Assembly: GCA_039583345.1 (NCBI GenBank)
Contig: JAZDSJ010000011.1
Location: 124,001-188,000, forward strand
Direction: 5' to 3'
From: Tectiglobus diatomicola
GTDB lineage: Bacteria; Pseudomonadota; Alphaproteobacteria; Rhizobiales; Hyphomicrobiaceae
Length of the DNA stretch: 64,000 bases
Positions 55,654 to 63,461 of the stretch are shown in pieces; positions within the stretch are counted from its first letter, which is position 1, and each line of letters opens with the position of its first letter. Below the pieces are notes generated by a model that was not told the origin of the DNA, ran no database searches, and saw only the letters and a program-made list of their open reading frames with translations. The position numbers and the translations under genes are program-made.

Positions 55654-56249
55654 GTGTGATTTCCGTTTTTAGGAGCTTTAAAAAGAGGCGGGGCTTTGGA
55701 AAAATAATTAGCTCTTTCAGACCAAACTGCAATGTTATCCTTGCTACATGTGCGCCATGGCGCTTCGATCGCAAAGGTTTTCAAGCCAGTCCCAGACCGT
55801 TCACGCCGCCAAAGTGGTAAAAATGAAATTGCAAAAGCGACCAGAGCTAAAATCGCAGTCTCGGCATCATTAAGACCAGCAAGCGTTGAAAGGCATGTTG
55901 TTCCAGCTAAGGCTGCTGATGGCAAAAGATAAGCTAACATAGCAAGACGAAGAAATTCATTTCCCGACATAGTCACAACAACTTCATCACCAACTTTTGG
56001 CCTTCTCTCCGCCGAACCAGAAGTCAGAACAGTCTCAGGCGCGTAAATTTGCGACTGTGTTTGAGGCGTAAGATCTGATATACTCTTCGCACCGCATCTC
56101 GATTTTGCCGCACAACTCTTACAAGATGCCTCACGCTCACCTTGAAGATGGAACCAACCATCCTTAATAGCCATGACGCGCATTCGGCTTTCGAGAACAC
56201 GTTCGTCCGCATACTCGTCTGCTCGGTTAGTGAATACAAACTCACTCAT
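55650..56249 (-). CDS. rseC: RseC/MucC-like membrane protein inside the nif operon
   Basis: A 199-residue protein of the RseC (SoxR-reducing system) type. The N-terminal half has the cysteine motif CKSCAAKSRCG (residues ~46-56), then a GDEVVVTMSGNEFLRLAMLAYLLPS segment leading into two membrane helices (about 115-135 and 140-158) and a basic RRERSG turn. RseC proteins go with Rnf/Rsx electron-transfer complexes. It begins right after the nifX stop and overlaps DUF269 by four bases, so it is co-translated in the operon. The C-terminal 40 residues are unlike the family. No Rnf genes are in the window. Confidence 0.75.
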   Translation of the reverse strand: MSEFVFTNRADEYADERVLESRMRVMAIKDGWFHLQGEREASCKSCAAKSRCGAKSISDLTPQTQSQIYAPETVLTSGSAERRPKVGDEVVVTMSGNEFLRLAMLAYLLPSAALAGTTCLSTLAGLNDAETAILALVAFAISFLPLWRRERSGTGLKTFAIEAPWRTCSKDNIAVWSERANYFSKAPPLFKAPKNGNHT

Positions 56250-56250
56250 C

Positions 56251-56736
56251 TTATATATCCCAATCTTCCCAGCCCTCTTCATCCATCCGATCGAAGCGGT
56301 CCGGATCTTTATCCCCTATGAATGCGGCAATAACCCAGGTTGGAGGATCGGTTTTGATCCTGTCCTGAAGAGTAGAAATTAAAAGTGCAATAGGCGTGTT
56401 GCGTTCCACCTTTTGAGGATGAACGCCAGCACTACGCAGCTGGCAAACAGCAGAGGTGCCAATCGCCTGGACATAGATTGCGTTACAACCACGTAAAGCT
56501 TCAATTCGAGCGGCTAACTTATTCTCGTTACCATCCTGTAATTCAGGTGAAAACTCCAAGACCTCAACAAAACGGCTTGAGTGCATCGTGACAGCATAAA
56601 CAATAAATAGTGTTCCCGAACCAAAGTGTTGGTCAATTGTTTTACGGTCACTTGATGCGAAGGCAACACGAAGTTCCTGCTCTTGCTTCTGAGGTAGGGA
56701 GCTATCGTGCACAACTGCAAGTCGTCGTGCGTGCAT
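56251..56736 (-). CDS. nifX: NifX, FeMo-co precursor carrier
   Basis: A 161-residue NifX. The core is LRVAFASSDRKTIDQHFGSG, then YVQAIGTSAVCQLRSAGVHPQKVE. It binds NifB-co and the VK cluster in transit between NifB, NifEN and NifDK. I start at the ATG at 56736 with AAGGAG eight bases before; a GTG nine bases earlier overlaps that ribosome site. The C-terminus is acidic. It lies 37 bases after nifEN. Confidence 0.92.
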   Translation of the reverse strand: MHARRLAVVHDSSLPQKQEQELRVAFASSDRKTIDQHFGSGTLFIVYAVTMHSSRFVEVLEFSPELQDGNENKLAARIEALRGCNAIYVQAIGTSAVCQLRSAGVHPQKVERNTPIALLISTLQDRIKTDPPTWVIAAFIGDKDPDRFDRMDEEGWEDWDI

Positions 56737-56773
56737 ATTAGGCACTCCTTTTTTAATGATCCAATCCAGATAC

Positions 56774-59557
56774 TTAGGACATCACCTCCGAATGAGCATA
56801 AATAGATTTATAAGGAGCAATCTCACCGCGTTTAAGGTTATTTAACTCATTAGCTATATCAAATAAAACCTGACACGCACCACGATAACCAATCCAAGTT
56901 CTACGATACCCGCCGATGAGATCATATTGCGGATATCCAGCGCGCAAAACTGGAAGTCCTAATCGTTTACTAGCCTCCGCAACATGAGAGTTTCCAATTG
57001 CTAATTCAGCCCGACCTTCAATAGCCATTTTCTCAAACTCCTCAAGATCTCCGAGTTTTACATAAGGGGCTTTAACACGGTGAAGAACACTGGCATCACT
57101 AGGTGAGACAGCAACTACAGTTTGTCCACCCATTTCAGCAATAAGGTCGGCAAACGCCATTAAAAGATCTGGATCACAAGCTAAAGCAAAACGTGTAGTG
57201 GTAATGGCAAAGTGAGAATCAAGCATGGCATCGAGCAATTGAGCACGCTGCTTCTCAATCCATTTTGGAACTGACTTACCTGAAATTTTACTTAATGCGC
57301 AGGTCAAAGCATCACTTCCACCTAGCCCCAAAGCATGGTCAATCCTAAAGCTCTTCACGCCGGTTCGAGCTTCAAGGAGCTCGCTGGCTTGAAGAAGTGA
57401 ATTTCCAACCACCAGCGTTGCTCGTGCTTTACCCAAATTCGGTAGCAAATGTGTGCGCGTCCCCCCAATCGTTAATGCGTTAAAATCCTGATCCGTCAAT
57501 CGACCATCAAGCGAATCGGATAAATCCGGAACAACAAACGGTGTGAGACCAAAAGCTTCAATGTAAGACTTAAGCTCTTCAATATCTCCAGGAGTTAAAG
57601 AGGAACCAACCAAAACATTAAGCTGATTGCTTGAGTTCATAATACCATGTTTGCTTCGATTAGTTTTTTCAGGAACAAGATCATTAATTATAGCGTAGAT
57701 TGCTTCAGCGAAGCCAGTTTCGAGACAACCTTGATAATCCGGTGTTGAGACATAAACGACTGAGGTTTGTGAGTATTCAGGATACTGCAATCTAAATTTT
57801 TTAATACTGCGCTCAACGTAACTGCCTTGCGTCTCAGCAAGTGCTGTCGTCGGAACTCCAATAATTTGCGGTGAAGATTTTCTACAGATTGCGGCCAAAC
57901 CCTCGACTACATTATCTTCAGCACCCATGATCGTAGAAATTTGATCCATTGCCGTTGTCTGCAGCGGAATTGGTTCGCGAAAATGACGAACAAAGAAAAC
58001 CTTACCAAAAGCCGTACAACCCTGACTGCCGTGCAGCATAGGCATAGCCTTATGAAAACCCAAAAAAGCAAGGGCTGCCCCAATGGTCTGACTGGACTTA
58101 AGCGGACTTACAGAAAGTGCTTTTTTGCGTCTCAACACTTGCGTCGGCACTATGTCAGTAATATTATCTTTTACCGCATCTGGATTAAGCCATGGAGCTT
58201 TAGACCTTGCTGCTGCCCAAACTGGCGCATTGATCGTAAGAGCTAATTGTCGTGCCAATTCCAGCATACCTTGGTAGCCTGCATAGCCAAAATCACGTTC
58301 CTGATTAATATCAAGGAATGGAATTCGTGCCTTTAAAGCGGTATACATATTACGCCCGCCTGCAATTAAAAGGTCGGCTTTTTGTTGGGAAATAGTATCG
58401 AGCAAAGCCCTAGGAGCTCCATCTTCAAGCATCATAGCGTCTTCACCCATCAGCTCGCGAATACGTGCTTTGTCCTCCTCAGTAGATTTCTTGGTACCAG
58501 TTGCTACAACCTCCATACCAAGATCTTGTAAAGCTGCAATTACAGACCAAGATTTAACTCCGCCGGTATATAAAAGCGCGCGTTTATTAGTTAACTTCGA
58601 ACGCCAAGGCTTAAGCGCCTCAGCTACCCTCTCTTCTTCACGAGCAATTAATGCTTCTGTACGCTCAATAAGATCATTATCACCAATAATCGAAGCAAAA
58701 CTACGCAATGCGTTTGAAACATCGCTCACACCGTAAAAACTGCCCTCGAACCATGGTGTTCCGTAACTTTCTTCTAATTTGCGGGCAACATTAAGCATAG
58801 CTTTGGAACAAACCATCATATTCACATCTGCCATATGCATGGATTGCACCTGATGAAACCGAGCGTCTCCAGAAAGTGTACAGATGACACGTAAACCAAG
58901 TTCATCAAGTAAAGGCAAAACATGCCACAACTCACCCGCAATATTGTATTCACCTATTAAGTTGATGTTGTAAGTTTTTACACCCTTACGTCCATCAACC
59001 TCATTTAACAAAGGCAGCTCACCAGTCCCAACAACGTATTTGACCATCGCCTCACCGGCAATGCGATTTCCCAAATTTTTGGTGCCATAAAAGCCCGCTG
59101 CATCAATAGGAATTACCGGAATTCCCCACTTTCTTGTTGCAGCTTTTGTAACAGCTTCGAGGTCATCACCAATGAGTGCTGGAACACAAGTATTATAAAC
59201 AAACACTGCTGCGGGATTATACGTTTCTAATGCTTGTTTTATGGAATGAAAAAGCCGTTTCTCACCTCGCCCCATAATAATATCATGTTCGGTCAGATCA
59301 GTCGTCATACCAATGCGATAAAGCATCGGTCCTGTCGAACGGGTGCCACGATTGTCCCAAGATGAACCTGCACAGGCGATCGGACCATGCACAATATGGG
59401 CAACATCTGCTATAGGTAACAGTGCAATTTGTGCTCCATCAAACGCACAACCACCAGCACTACTTCCTGGCTTAGGTCTTACACAACCTGACTTAGATTT
59501 CGCATTGTGCCCACAAGCTGGTTCGTCTAATAACGCAGCTATGTCACTCGACTTCAT
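56774..59557 (-). CDS. nifEN: NifE-NifN fusion, FeMo-co assembly scaffold
   Basis: One unbroken 927-residue frame. Residues 1 to about 455 are NifE: GGCAFDGAQIALLPIADV with Cys37, HIVHGPIACAGSSWDNRG with Cys62, and YNTCVPALIGDD with Cys124, the three cysteines that bind the P-cluster-like site. Residues from about 470 on are NifN, beginning RRKKALSVSPLKSSQTIGAA, with HGSQGCTAFGKVFFVRHF. About 15 residues (NITDIVPTQVL) link them; the nifE stop and nifN start are gone. NifEN normally is a 2:2 tetramer that matures NifB-co to FeMo-co. An AGGAG site precedes the start at 59557. A sigma-54 promoter and NifA site lie upstream. Confidence 0.94.
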   Translation of the reverse strand: MKSSDIAALLDEPACGHNAKSKSGCVRPKPGSSAGGCAFDGAQIALLPIADVAHIVHGPIACAGSSWDNRGTRSTGPMLYRIGMTTDLTEHDIIMGRGEKRLFHSIKQALETYNPAAVFVYNTCVPALIGDDLEAVTKAATRKWGIPVIPIDAAGFYGTKNLGNRIAGEAMVKYVVGTGELPLLNEVDGRKGVKTYNINLIGEYNIAGELWHVLPLLDELGLRVICTLSGDARFHQVQSMHMADVNMMVCSKAMLNVARKLEESYGTPWFEGSFYGVSDVSNALRSFASIIGDNDLIERTEALIAREEERVAEALKPWRSKLTNKRALLYTGGVKSWSVIAALQDLGMEVVATGTKKSTEEDKARIRELMGEDAMMLEDGAPRALLDTISQQKADLLIAGGRNMYTALKARIPFLDINQERDFGYAGYQGMLELARQLALTINAPVWAAARSKAPWLNPDAVKDNITDIVPTQVLRRKKALSVSPLKSSQTIGAALAFLGFHKAMPMLHGSQGCTAFGKVFFVRHFREPIPLQTTAMDQISTIMGAEDNVVEGLAAICRKSSPQIIGVPTTALAETQGSYVERSIKKFRLQYPEYSQTSVVYVSTPDYQGCLETGFAEAIYAIINDLVPEKTNRSKHGIMNSSNQLNVLVGSSLTPGDIEELKSYIEAFGLTPFVVPDLSDSLDGRLTDQDFNALTIGGTRTHLLPNLGKARATLVVGNSLLQASELLEARTGVKSFRIDHALGLGGSDALTCALSKISGKSVPKWIEKQRAQLLDAMLDSHFAITTTRFALACDPDLLMAFADLIAEMGGQTVVAVSPSDASVLHRVKAPYVKLGDLEEFEKMAIEGRAELAIGNSHVAEASKRLGLPVLRAGYPQYDLIGGYRRTWIGYRGACQVLFDIANELNNLKRGEIAPYKSIYAHSEVMS

Positions 59558-59621
59558 GGCAGCTCTCCTAAGACGACATGCACCCATAGCGTGTGCAGAA
59601 ATATTTTGGCTAATCTAGCGT

Positions 59622-59637
59622 AGCAAGTGACATGCCA
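59622..59637 (-). promoter_or_regulatory. Sigma-54 (RpoN) promoter for nifEN
   Basis: Minus strand TGGCAT-GTCAC-TTGCT with GG and GC ten bases apart, a good -24/-12 element. Transcription would start near 59611, about 55 bases before the nifEN ATG. Confidence 0.8.
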
Positions 59638-59682
59638 GAAGCTTAATCCTTGATTTCATTAGGGAAGCAGAAAAGTCTGACT

Positions 59683-59698
59683 TGTCGGAAAACACACA
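59683..59698 (-). promoter_or_regulatory. NifA upstream activator site
   Basis: An exact TGT-N10-ACA at 59683-59698, centred about 80 bases upstream of the inferred start of transcription. The motif is palindromic, so strand is formal. With the RpoN element it gives a complete NifA-dependent promoter. Confidence 0.72.
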
Positions 59699-59941
59699 AT
59701 AGCTAATAATAATTAGCGTCAAGCGTCAAGGTTATCTAAGCCTATCCAAAAAGAAAAAACTGGAGCTTAAAATGTTAGGCCCTTACTCAAGTAAAATCTT
59801 ATTCACAGAGATATAGACACAACAGAGGAAGAATATTGATCATTCTAATACCACTGGATGTATAATGGGGGAAATACGACAAAAGGAACAGTGCGCTACA
59901 AACGTTAGAACAGCAAACAAAATAAATATACTAATATATAC
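59699..59941. other. Gap upstream of the NifA site
   Basis: About 240 bases between the NifA site and the end of the small protein gene at 59942. AT-rich, no gene and no clear terminator. Confidence 0.4.
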
Positions 59942-60208
59942 CTAATCATCGTCGACATATGCAACAACAAGACCTGTCGCACTCTCAAGAGAAGCTGTAA
60001 AAGATACACACTGATCACGCCCTGTTACAAGATAAATGTTGAAGCCATTTGCCTCTCTGAAAGGCACTTGCGTACAAACATCATCGTCCATACAATAAGT
60101 AAAATGTATGTCCTTCATATCCTTACGAAGCTTGTTTACTGTTTCTTCTTCTACACCTAATCTTTCAATCTTGTCTATCACAGACTCAATGACCTGTATG
60201 TCAATCAT
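59942..60208 (-). CDS. Small nif-associated protein (DUF6129-like)
   Basis: An 88-residue acidic protein. I do not recognise it with certainty; its size, its position behind nafY and segments such as LRKDMKDIHFTYCMDDDV and YLVTGRDQCVSF recall a small family found in proteobacterial nif clusters (DUF6129). The start overlaps the end of nafY by four bases, so it is co-translated. Three cysteines (about residues 39, 45 and 67) could bind a metal. Confidence 0.6.
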   Translation of the reverse strand: MIDIQVIESVIDKIERLGVEEETVNKLRKDMKDIHFTYCMDDDVCTQVPFREANGFNIYLVTGRDQCVSFTASLESATGLVVAYVDDD

Positions 60209-60936
60209 TCAACATCATCCACATTATTCATCTCAAAGCGTGCACACTCTAATGGAGACCTTCCCAGCACCTTTGCAAGCCACGGCGGCAACGATTCGCT
60301 CTGCAAAACACCCATTAACTCACTCGCAGCTTCCCTAGCATTTCCTCCGTTGGGGCGTTTGATCGGATGAACGCCAGCACGTATAACTTTCGCAACTGGC
60401 GGGCCACCAATAGATACAACATACAGAATCTGACAGTCAGCAATGGTTTTAGCACGTAAAGCATTCTTATCGATATCTACATTATCAATATGAATGACAT
60501 CCTCTTTACTTATAGCAGAACGAACATCAATAAGCCTAACCTCACTCAGACCAACCTGATAGATCAGAAAATATCTACAGGAACCAAAATGCCCATCTAG
60601 CAATTCTCCACCATTCGAAGCACAGGCTACACGAAGAGAACCGGGCAAATCACCGTCTGCATAAGCCTCAACTTCTGGGGGAGTAACTTCATTCTCAATG
60701 CCTTTTAAATAATTAACAGCCATCCTGACTGCATCACCCGGAACTGCTAACATAACCTCTCCGCCTGCCTTACGAAAAGATTTAACAGTAAGGTTATCAA
60801 GCTTGGAAATGCTTAAAGGCAAACCTACCGCTCTGTCTAAAATGTCTAGAAGATCACTTGTTGATGTGTCAGGTAGTGCGCGGGCAGCTAGCCCAACTCG
60901 TAAAGCCAGCTCCCGTGGTAAACTTATTTCACTCAC
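60205..60936 (-). CDS. nafY: NafY-like FeMo-co carrier / apo-nitrogenase chaperone
   Basis: A 243-residue two-domain protein: an N-terminal helical SAM-like domain (residues ~1-95) and a C-terminal NifX-like core (about 98-220; LRVACASNGGELLDGHFGSC and VVSIGGPPVAKVIRAGVHPIK). The histidine in DGHFGSC corresponds to the FeMo-co-binding residue of NafY. It starts at a GTG with GAGGAG in front. In Azotobacter nafY follows nifT; here an FdxN-like gene lies between. Confidence 0.85.
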   Translation of the reverse strand: MSEISLPRELALRVGLAARALPDTSTSDLLDILDRAVGLPLSISKLDNLTVKSFRKAGGEVMLAVPGDAVRMAVNYLKGIENEVTPPEVEAYADGDLPGSLRVACASNGGELLDGHFGSCRYFLIYQVGLSEVRLIDVRSAISKEDVIHIDNVDIDKNALRAKTIADCQILYVVSIGGPPVAKVIRAGVHPIKRPNGGNAREAASELMGVLQSESLPPWLAKVLGRSPLECARFEMNNVDDVE

Positions 60937-61011
60937 AAATAGCTCCTCGATCTTTCTCTTACAAGGTCATGCCACACGTTGCAGAAGCTAAACCCAAGAC
61001 CTTAAACCCAA

Positions 61012-61040
61012 CTGTTCCAAATCAACTCGACATGGAACAG
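61012..61040 (-). terminator. Hairpin between fdxN-like gene and nafY
   Basis: CTGTTCCA (61012-61019) and TGGAACAG (61033-61040), a perfect eight-base stem with a 13-base loop. There is no U-tract. It may be an RNA-processing or attenuating element in the nifHDK-T-fdxN-nafY message. Confidence 0.45.
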
Positions 61041-61115
61041 CCTTGTATAACAGACCGGGGATAAAGATTGTGAGAAGTTGAGCACCTCACAAACATTAGA
61101 AAACGAAGATGAGTC

Positions 61116-61316
61116 TTATTCGTCTAAAGGATTAATGCAACCATCTTCCATGCATGCATTTACGCACTGCGGTGTATCGTAATCAGGTTCACACTCTGTA
61201 CAAGAATCCGGTTTAATAAAAAAAACACCTTTTTTAGGAATTATAGCGGAGGTTGGACAGACAGGTTCACAATCTCCACAAGATGTGCAGATATCAGGGC
61301 TTATTTGCATTGCCAT
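61116..61316 (-). CDS. fdxN: 2[4Fe-4S] ferredoxin, FdxN-like
   Basis: A 66-residue ferredoxin with CTSCGDCEPVCP for one cluster and CTECEPDYDTPQCVNAC for the second, which has the longer loop seen in FdxN and related nif ferredoxins. It is a likely low-potential electron donor to NifH or NifB. AAAGGAAAA stands just before the ATG at 61316; 14 more codons are open. It lies between nifT and nafY. Confidence 0.88.
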   Translation of the reverse strand: MAMQISPDICTSCGDCEPVCPTSAIIPKKGVFFIKPDSCTECEPDYDTPQCVNACMEDGCINPLDE

Positions 61317-61438
61317 CACATTTTCCTTTTTTCTTTTTTTGATCTGAGTTGGTTTCAATCTAAAGCAGCATGTCTAAATGCCAACCCTCGTGCACACAGA
61401 TGGACAGGCTAACTGGAAAGGAGATCGCTTATGCTAGA

Positions 61439-61651
61439 TTAGCTACGCCTAAAACGCATAGTTGTAGGAAACTTCGGTGGCGGAGAGATGGGATCAATAT
61501 AATATTTAGACCCATCTGACAGCTCGACAGTACCTCCCCACGACTCGCCGTCATCCTGCTCTACTGAGACAACAGTTTCTTCCAGATCTTTTTTAGCGAT
61601 GTAGAAGAGTAGCTTCCCGTCACTCCCCTTGCGCATCATTACACTCGGCAT
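61439..61651 (-). CDS. nifT: NifT/FixU protein
   Basis: A 70-residue NifT: MPSVMMRKGSDGKLLFYIAKKDLEE, then WGGTVELSDGSKYYIDP. The role of NifT is not known; it regularly follows nifK. GGAGC precedes the ATG. It lies after a hairpin that separates it from nifK. Confidence 0.92.
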   Translation of the reverse strand: MPSVMMRKGSDGKLLFYIAKKDLEETVVSVEQDDGESWGGTVELSDGSKYYIDPISPPPKFPTTMRFRRS

Positions 61652-61678
61652 ATACAGCTCCTAAAGATGCATAAACTT

Positions 61679-61727
61679 CCACTCGACCGATTCATGTAAT
61701 TATGTGCACACCAATCGGTCAAAGTGG
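61679..61727 (-). promoter_or_regulatory. Hairpin between nifK and nifT
   Basis: Two long arms: CCACT-C-GACCGATT (61679-61692) pairs with AATCGGTC-AA-AGTGG (61713-61727), thirteen pairs with a small bulge and a 20-base loop. On the minus strand it begins about 12 bases after the nifK stop. No U-tract follows. It could protect the 3' end of nifHDK mRNA and so keep structural-gene levels above those of downstream genes. Confidence 0.6.
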
Positions 61728-61738
61728 AGTATCGCTAA

Positions 61739-63310
61739 TTAACGAACAAGATCGTAGTTGTAGTCAGTAGTTCCCATGCCACGTGTATCATCATCGAGGC
61801 GTTCAAGAATGGTATTAACTAAAGTCGTCAGTATCTGCATAGCACCCTCATAGCCATAAGTTGTTTGACGATGCAAATGATGACGATCAAAAATTGGGAA
61901 ACCAATCCTAATTAATGGCACCTCAAATTCTCTACCCTTGTGAAGGGTGTCACGCTGAATAAACTTGCCGTATGAATTGCCAATCATGAAGTCTGGCTTG
62001 TCCACAAAAACTAGTGAACGGAAATGCCAAAGATCTTTACCTATATGAACCTGGGCTCCTGAGCCATAAGGACTTTCTGCAACCAATGCCTCCATGGCTT
62101 TCTTCCAACGCTTGTTGGCGTGATTGCAGAGGATATGAGTTGGCTCAGCTCCAAGCTCAAGAAGGAAGCTAACCATTCCAAGGAGAAAGTCAGCATCACC
62201 ATAAAGTGCAAACTTCTTACCATGCAGCCAAGCATGACTATCTGTCATCATGTCTACAAGACGGCCGCGCTCTAGCTCTAGACTTGCAGGAATATCTTTA
62301 CCTGTAAGCTCACTAATTTTCATAAGAAAATCATCAGTTCCTTTAAGACCCATAGGAATTTTGACATCAGTACAAGGTTGTTTCATGGTACCTTTTACGT
62401 ACTTTTTGGTCTTAACGAGCTGCCAAGGCTGAAGAAGTAACGTATCAATTGCGTTAGGTGAATCCTTCACTTCCTCTATTGTTGTTCCACCGGCATACAT
62501 CTCGTATTTTCCATTAGCCGGAGTATCAAGAACCTCTGTAGGGTCACTTAGAAGAGTATGAGAAACACCCATCTCATCCATCATACGATGTAATATACGA
62601 TAATTACCTAGGTATGTCTCGAATCCTGGCACAATGTTAATCTTGCCGTTTGAGCCAACCTTCTTGTCTTCCATATGGTTTAGTGTGAAGTAACGCAAAA
62701 TGCCTTCAAACATGTTATCCCAGCCGGTAGTATGGCTGCCAACAAAGCTTGGAGTATGGGCAAATGGTACTGGGAAGTCCTCAGAAACGTGACCTTCTTT
62801 CTTAGCATTATTGATAAACGCGTTAAGGTCATCCCCAATGACTTCGGCCATACAGGTTGTTGAGACTGCAACCATCTCAGGCTTGTACAGCGCTATGGCA
62901 TTCTCTAAACCATCAAACATATTCTGCTGACCACCAAAAACAGCAGCATCTTCAGTCATAGAATCAGAAACACAAGCCACGGGCTCTTTAAAATGCCTGT
63001 TGAAATATGTACGGAAGTATGAAACACAACCCTGACTTCCATGTACATATGGAAGAGTCTTCTCAAACCCAAGTGCACACAAAACAGAACCAAGCGGCTG
63101 GCAGGCCTTAGCTGGGTTAATAACTAGCGCTTCGCGCTTGAAATTAAGTTCCTTGTACTCTTCGGTGGTCGTCCAATCAAAGACTTCCTTAATCTTCTCT
63201 GCGGAATGACTATCCTCAAAACCTTCGATTTTCTTGCTAATTAACTTTTGGTAGTCTTCATCTCTAAATAAAGGATACGAAGGTCTAATTTGATCTATAC
63301 TTTGGCTCAT
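61739..63310 (-). CDS. nifK: Nitrogenase MoFe protein beta chain NifK
   Basis: A 523-residue beta subunit. The P-cluster cysteines are all there: Cys70 in AKACQPLGSVLCALGF, Cys95 in HGSQGCVSYFRTYFNRHF and Cys153 in STTCMAEVIGDD. The N-terminal extension is of the Azotobacter/rhizobial group I type. GGAGGAGAGG precedes the ATG. It follows nifD after 151 bases. Confidence 0.97.
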   Translation of the reverse strand: MSQSIDQIRPSYPLFRDEDYQKLISKKIEGFEDSHSAEKIKEVFDWTTTEEYKELNFKREALVINPAKACQPLGSVLCALGFEKTLPYVHGSQGCVSYFRTYFNRHFKEPVACVSDSMTEDAAVFGGQQNMFDGLENAIALYKPEMVAVSTTCMAEVIGDDLNAFINNAKKEGHVSEDFPVPFAHTPSFVGSHTTGWDNMFEGILRYFTLNHMEDKKVGSNGKINIVPGFETYLGNYRILHRMMDEMGVSHTLLSDPTEVLDTPANGKYEMYAGGTTIEEVKDSPNAIDTLLLQPWQLVKTKKYVKGTMKQPCTDVKIPMGLKGTDDFLMKISELTGKDIPASLELERGRLVDMMTDSHAWLHGKKFALYGDADFLLGMVSFLLELGAEPTHILCNHANKRWKKAMEALVAESPYGSGAQVHIGKDLWHFRSLVFVDKPDFMIGNSYGKFIQRDTLHKGREFEVPLIRIGFPIFDRHHLHRQTTYGYEGAMQILTTLVNTILERLDDDTRGMGTTDYNYDLVR

Positions 63311-63370
63311 TTACCCTCTCCTCCGCGCCACTAATCTGTGGACAAGCGAGGTTAAGTTTTAATTAATAAA

Positions 63371-63451
63371 CAGCCAGCTCGGATGACCCATTAGAAAAAC
63401 AAGCAAATGCACCTGAATTTCTACCGATAATGATCCTTATCCAGCTGGCTG
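63371..63451 (-). promoter_or_regulatory. Long-range hairpin between nifD and nifK
   Basis: CAGCCAGCT (63371-63379) and AGCTGGCTG (63443-63451), a perfect nine-base stem around a 63-base loop, directly after the nifD stop. It may shape translation or processing between the two structural genes. Confidence 0.45.
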
Positions 63452-63461
63452 CCGACCACTT

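Noticed and set aside
60960..60980. RpoN promoter before nafY (minus strand TGGCATGACCTTGT)
   Set aside because: GG and the downstream element are nine bases apart and the GC is missing; spacing must be ten.
61370..61425. RpoN promoter between nifT and the FdxN-like gene
   Set aside because: TGGCATTTAGACATGC has GG and GC eleven bases apart.
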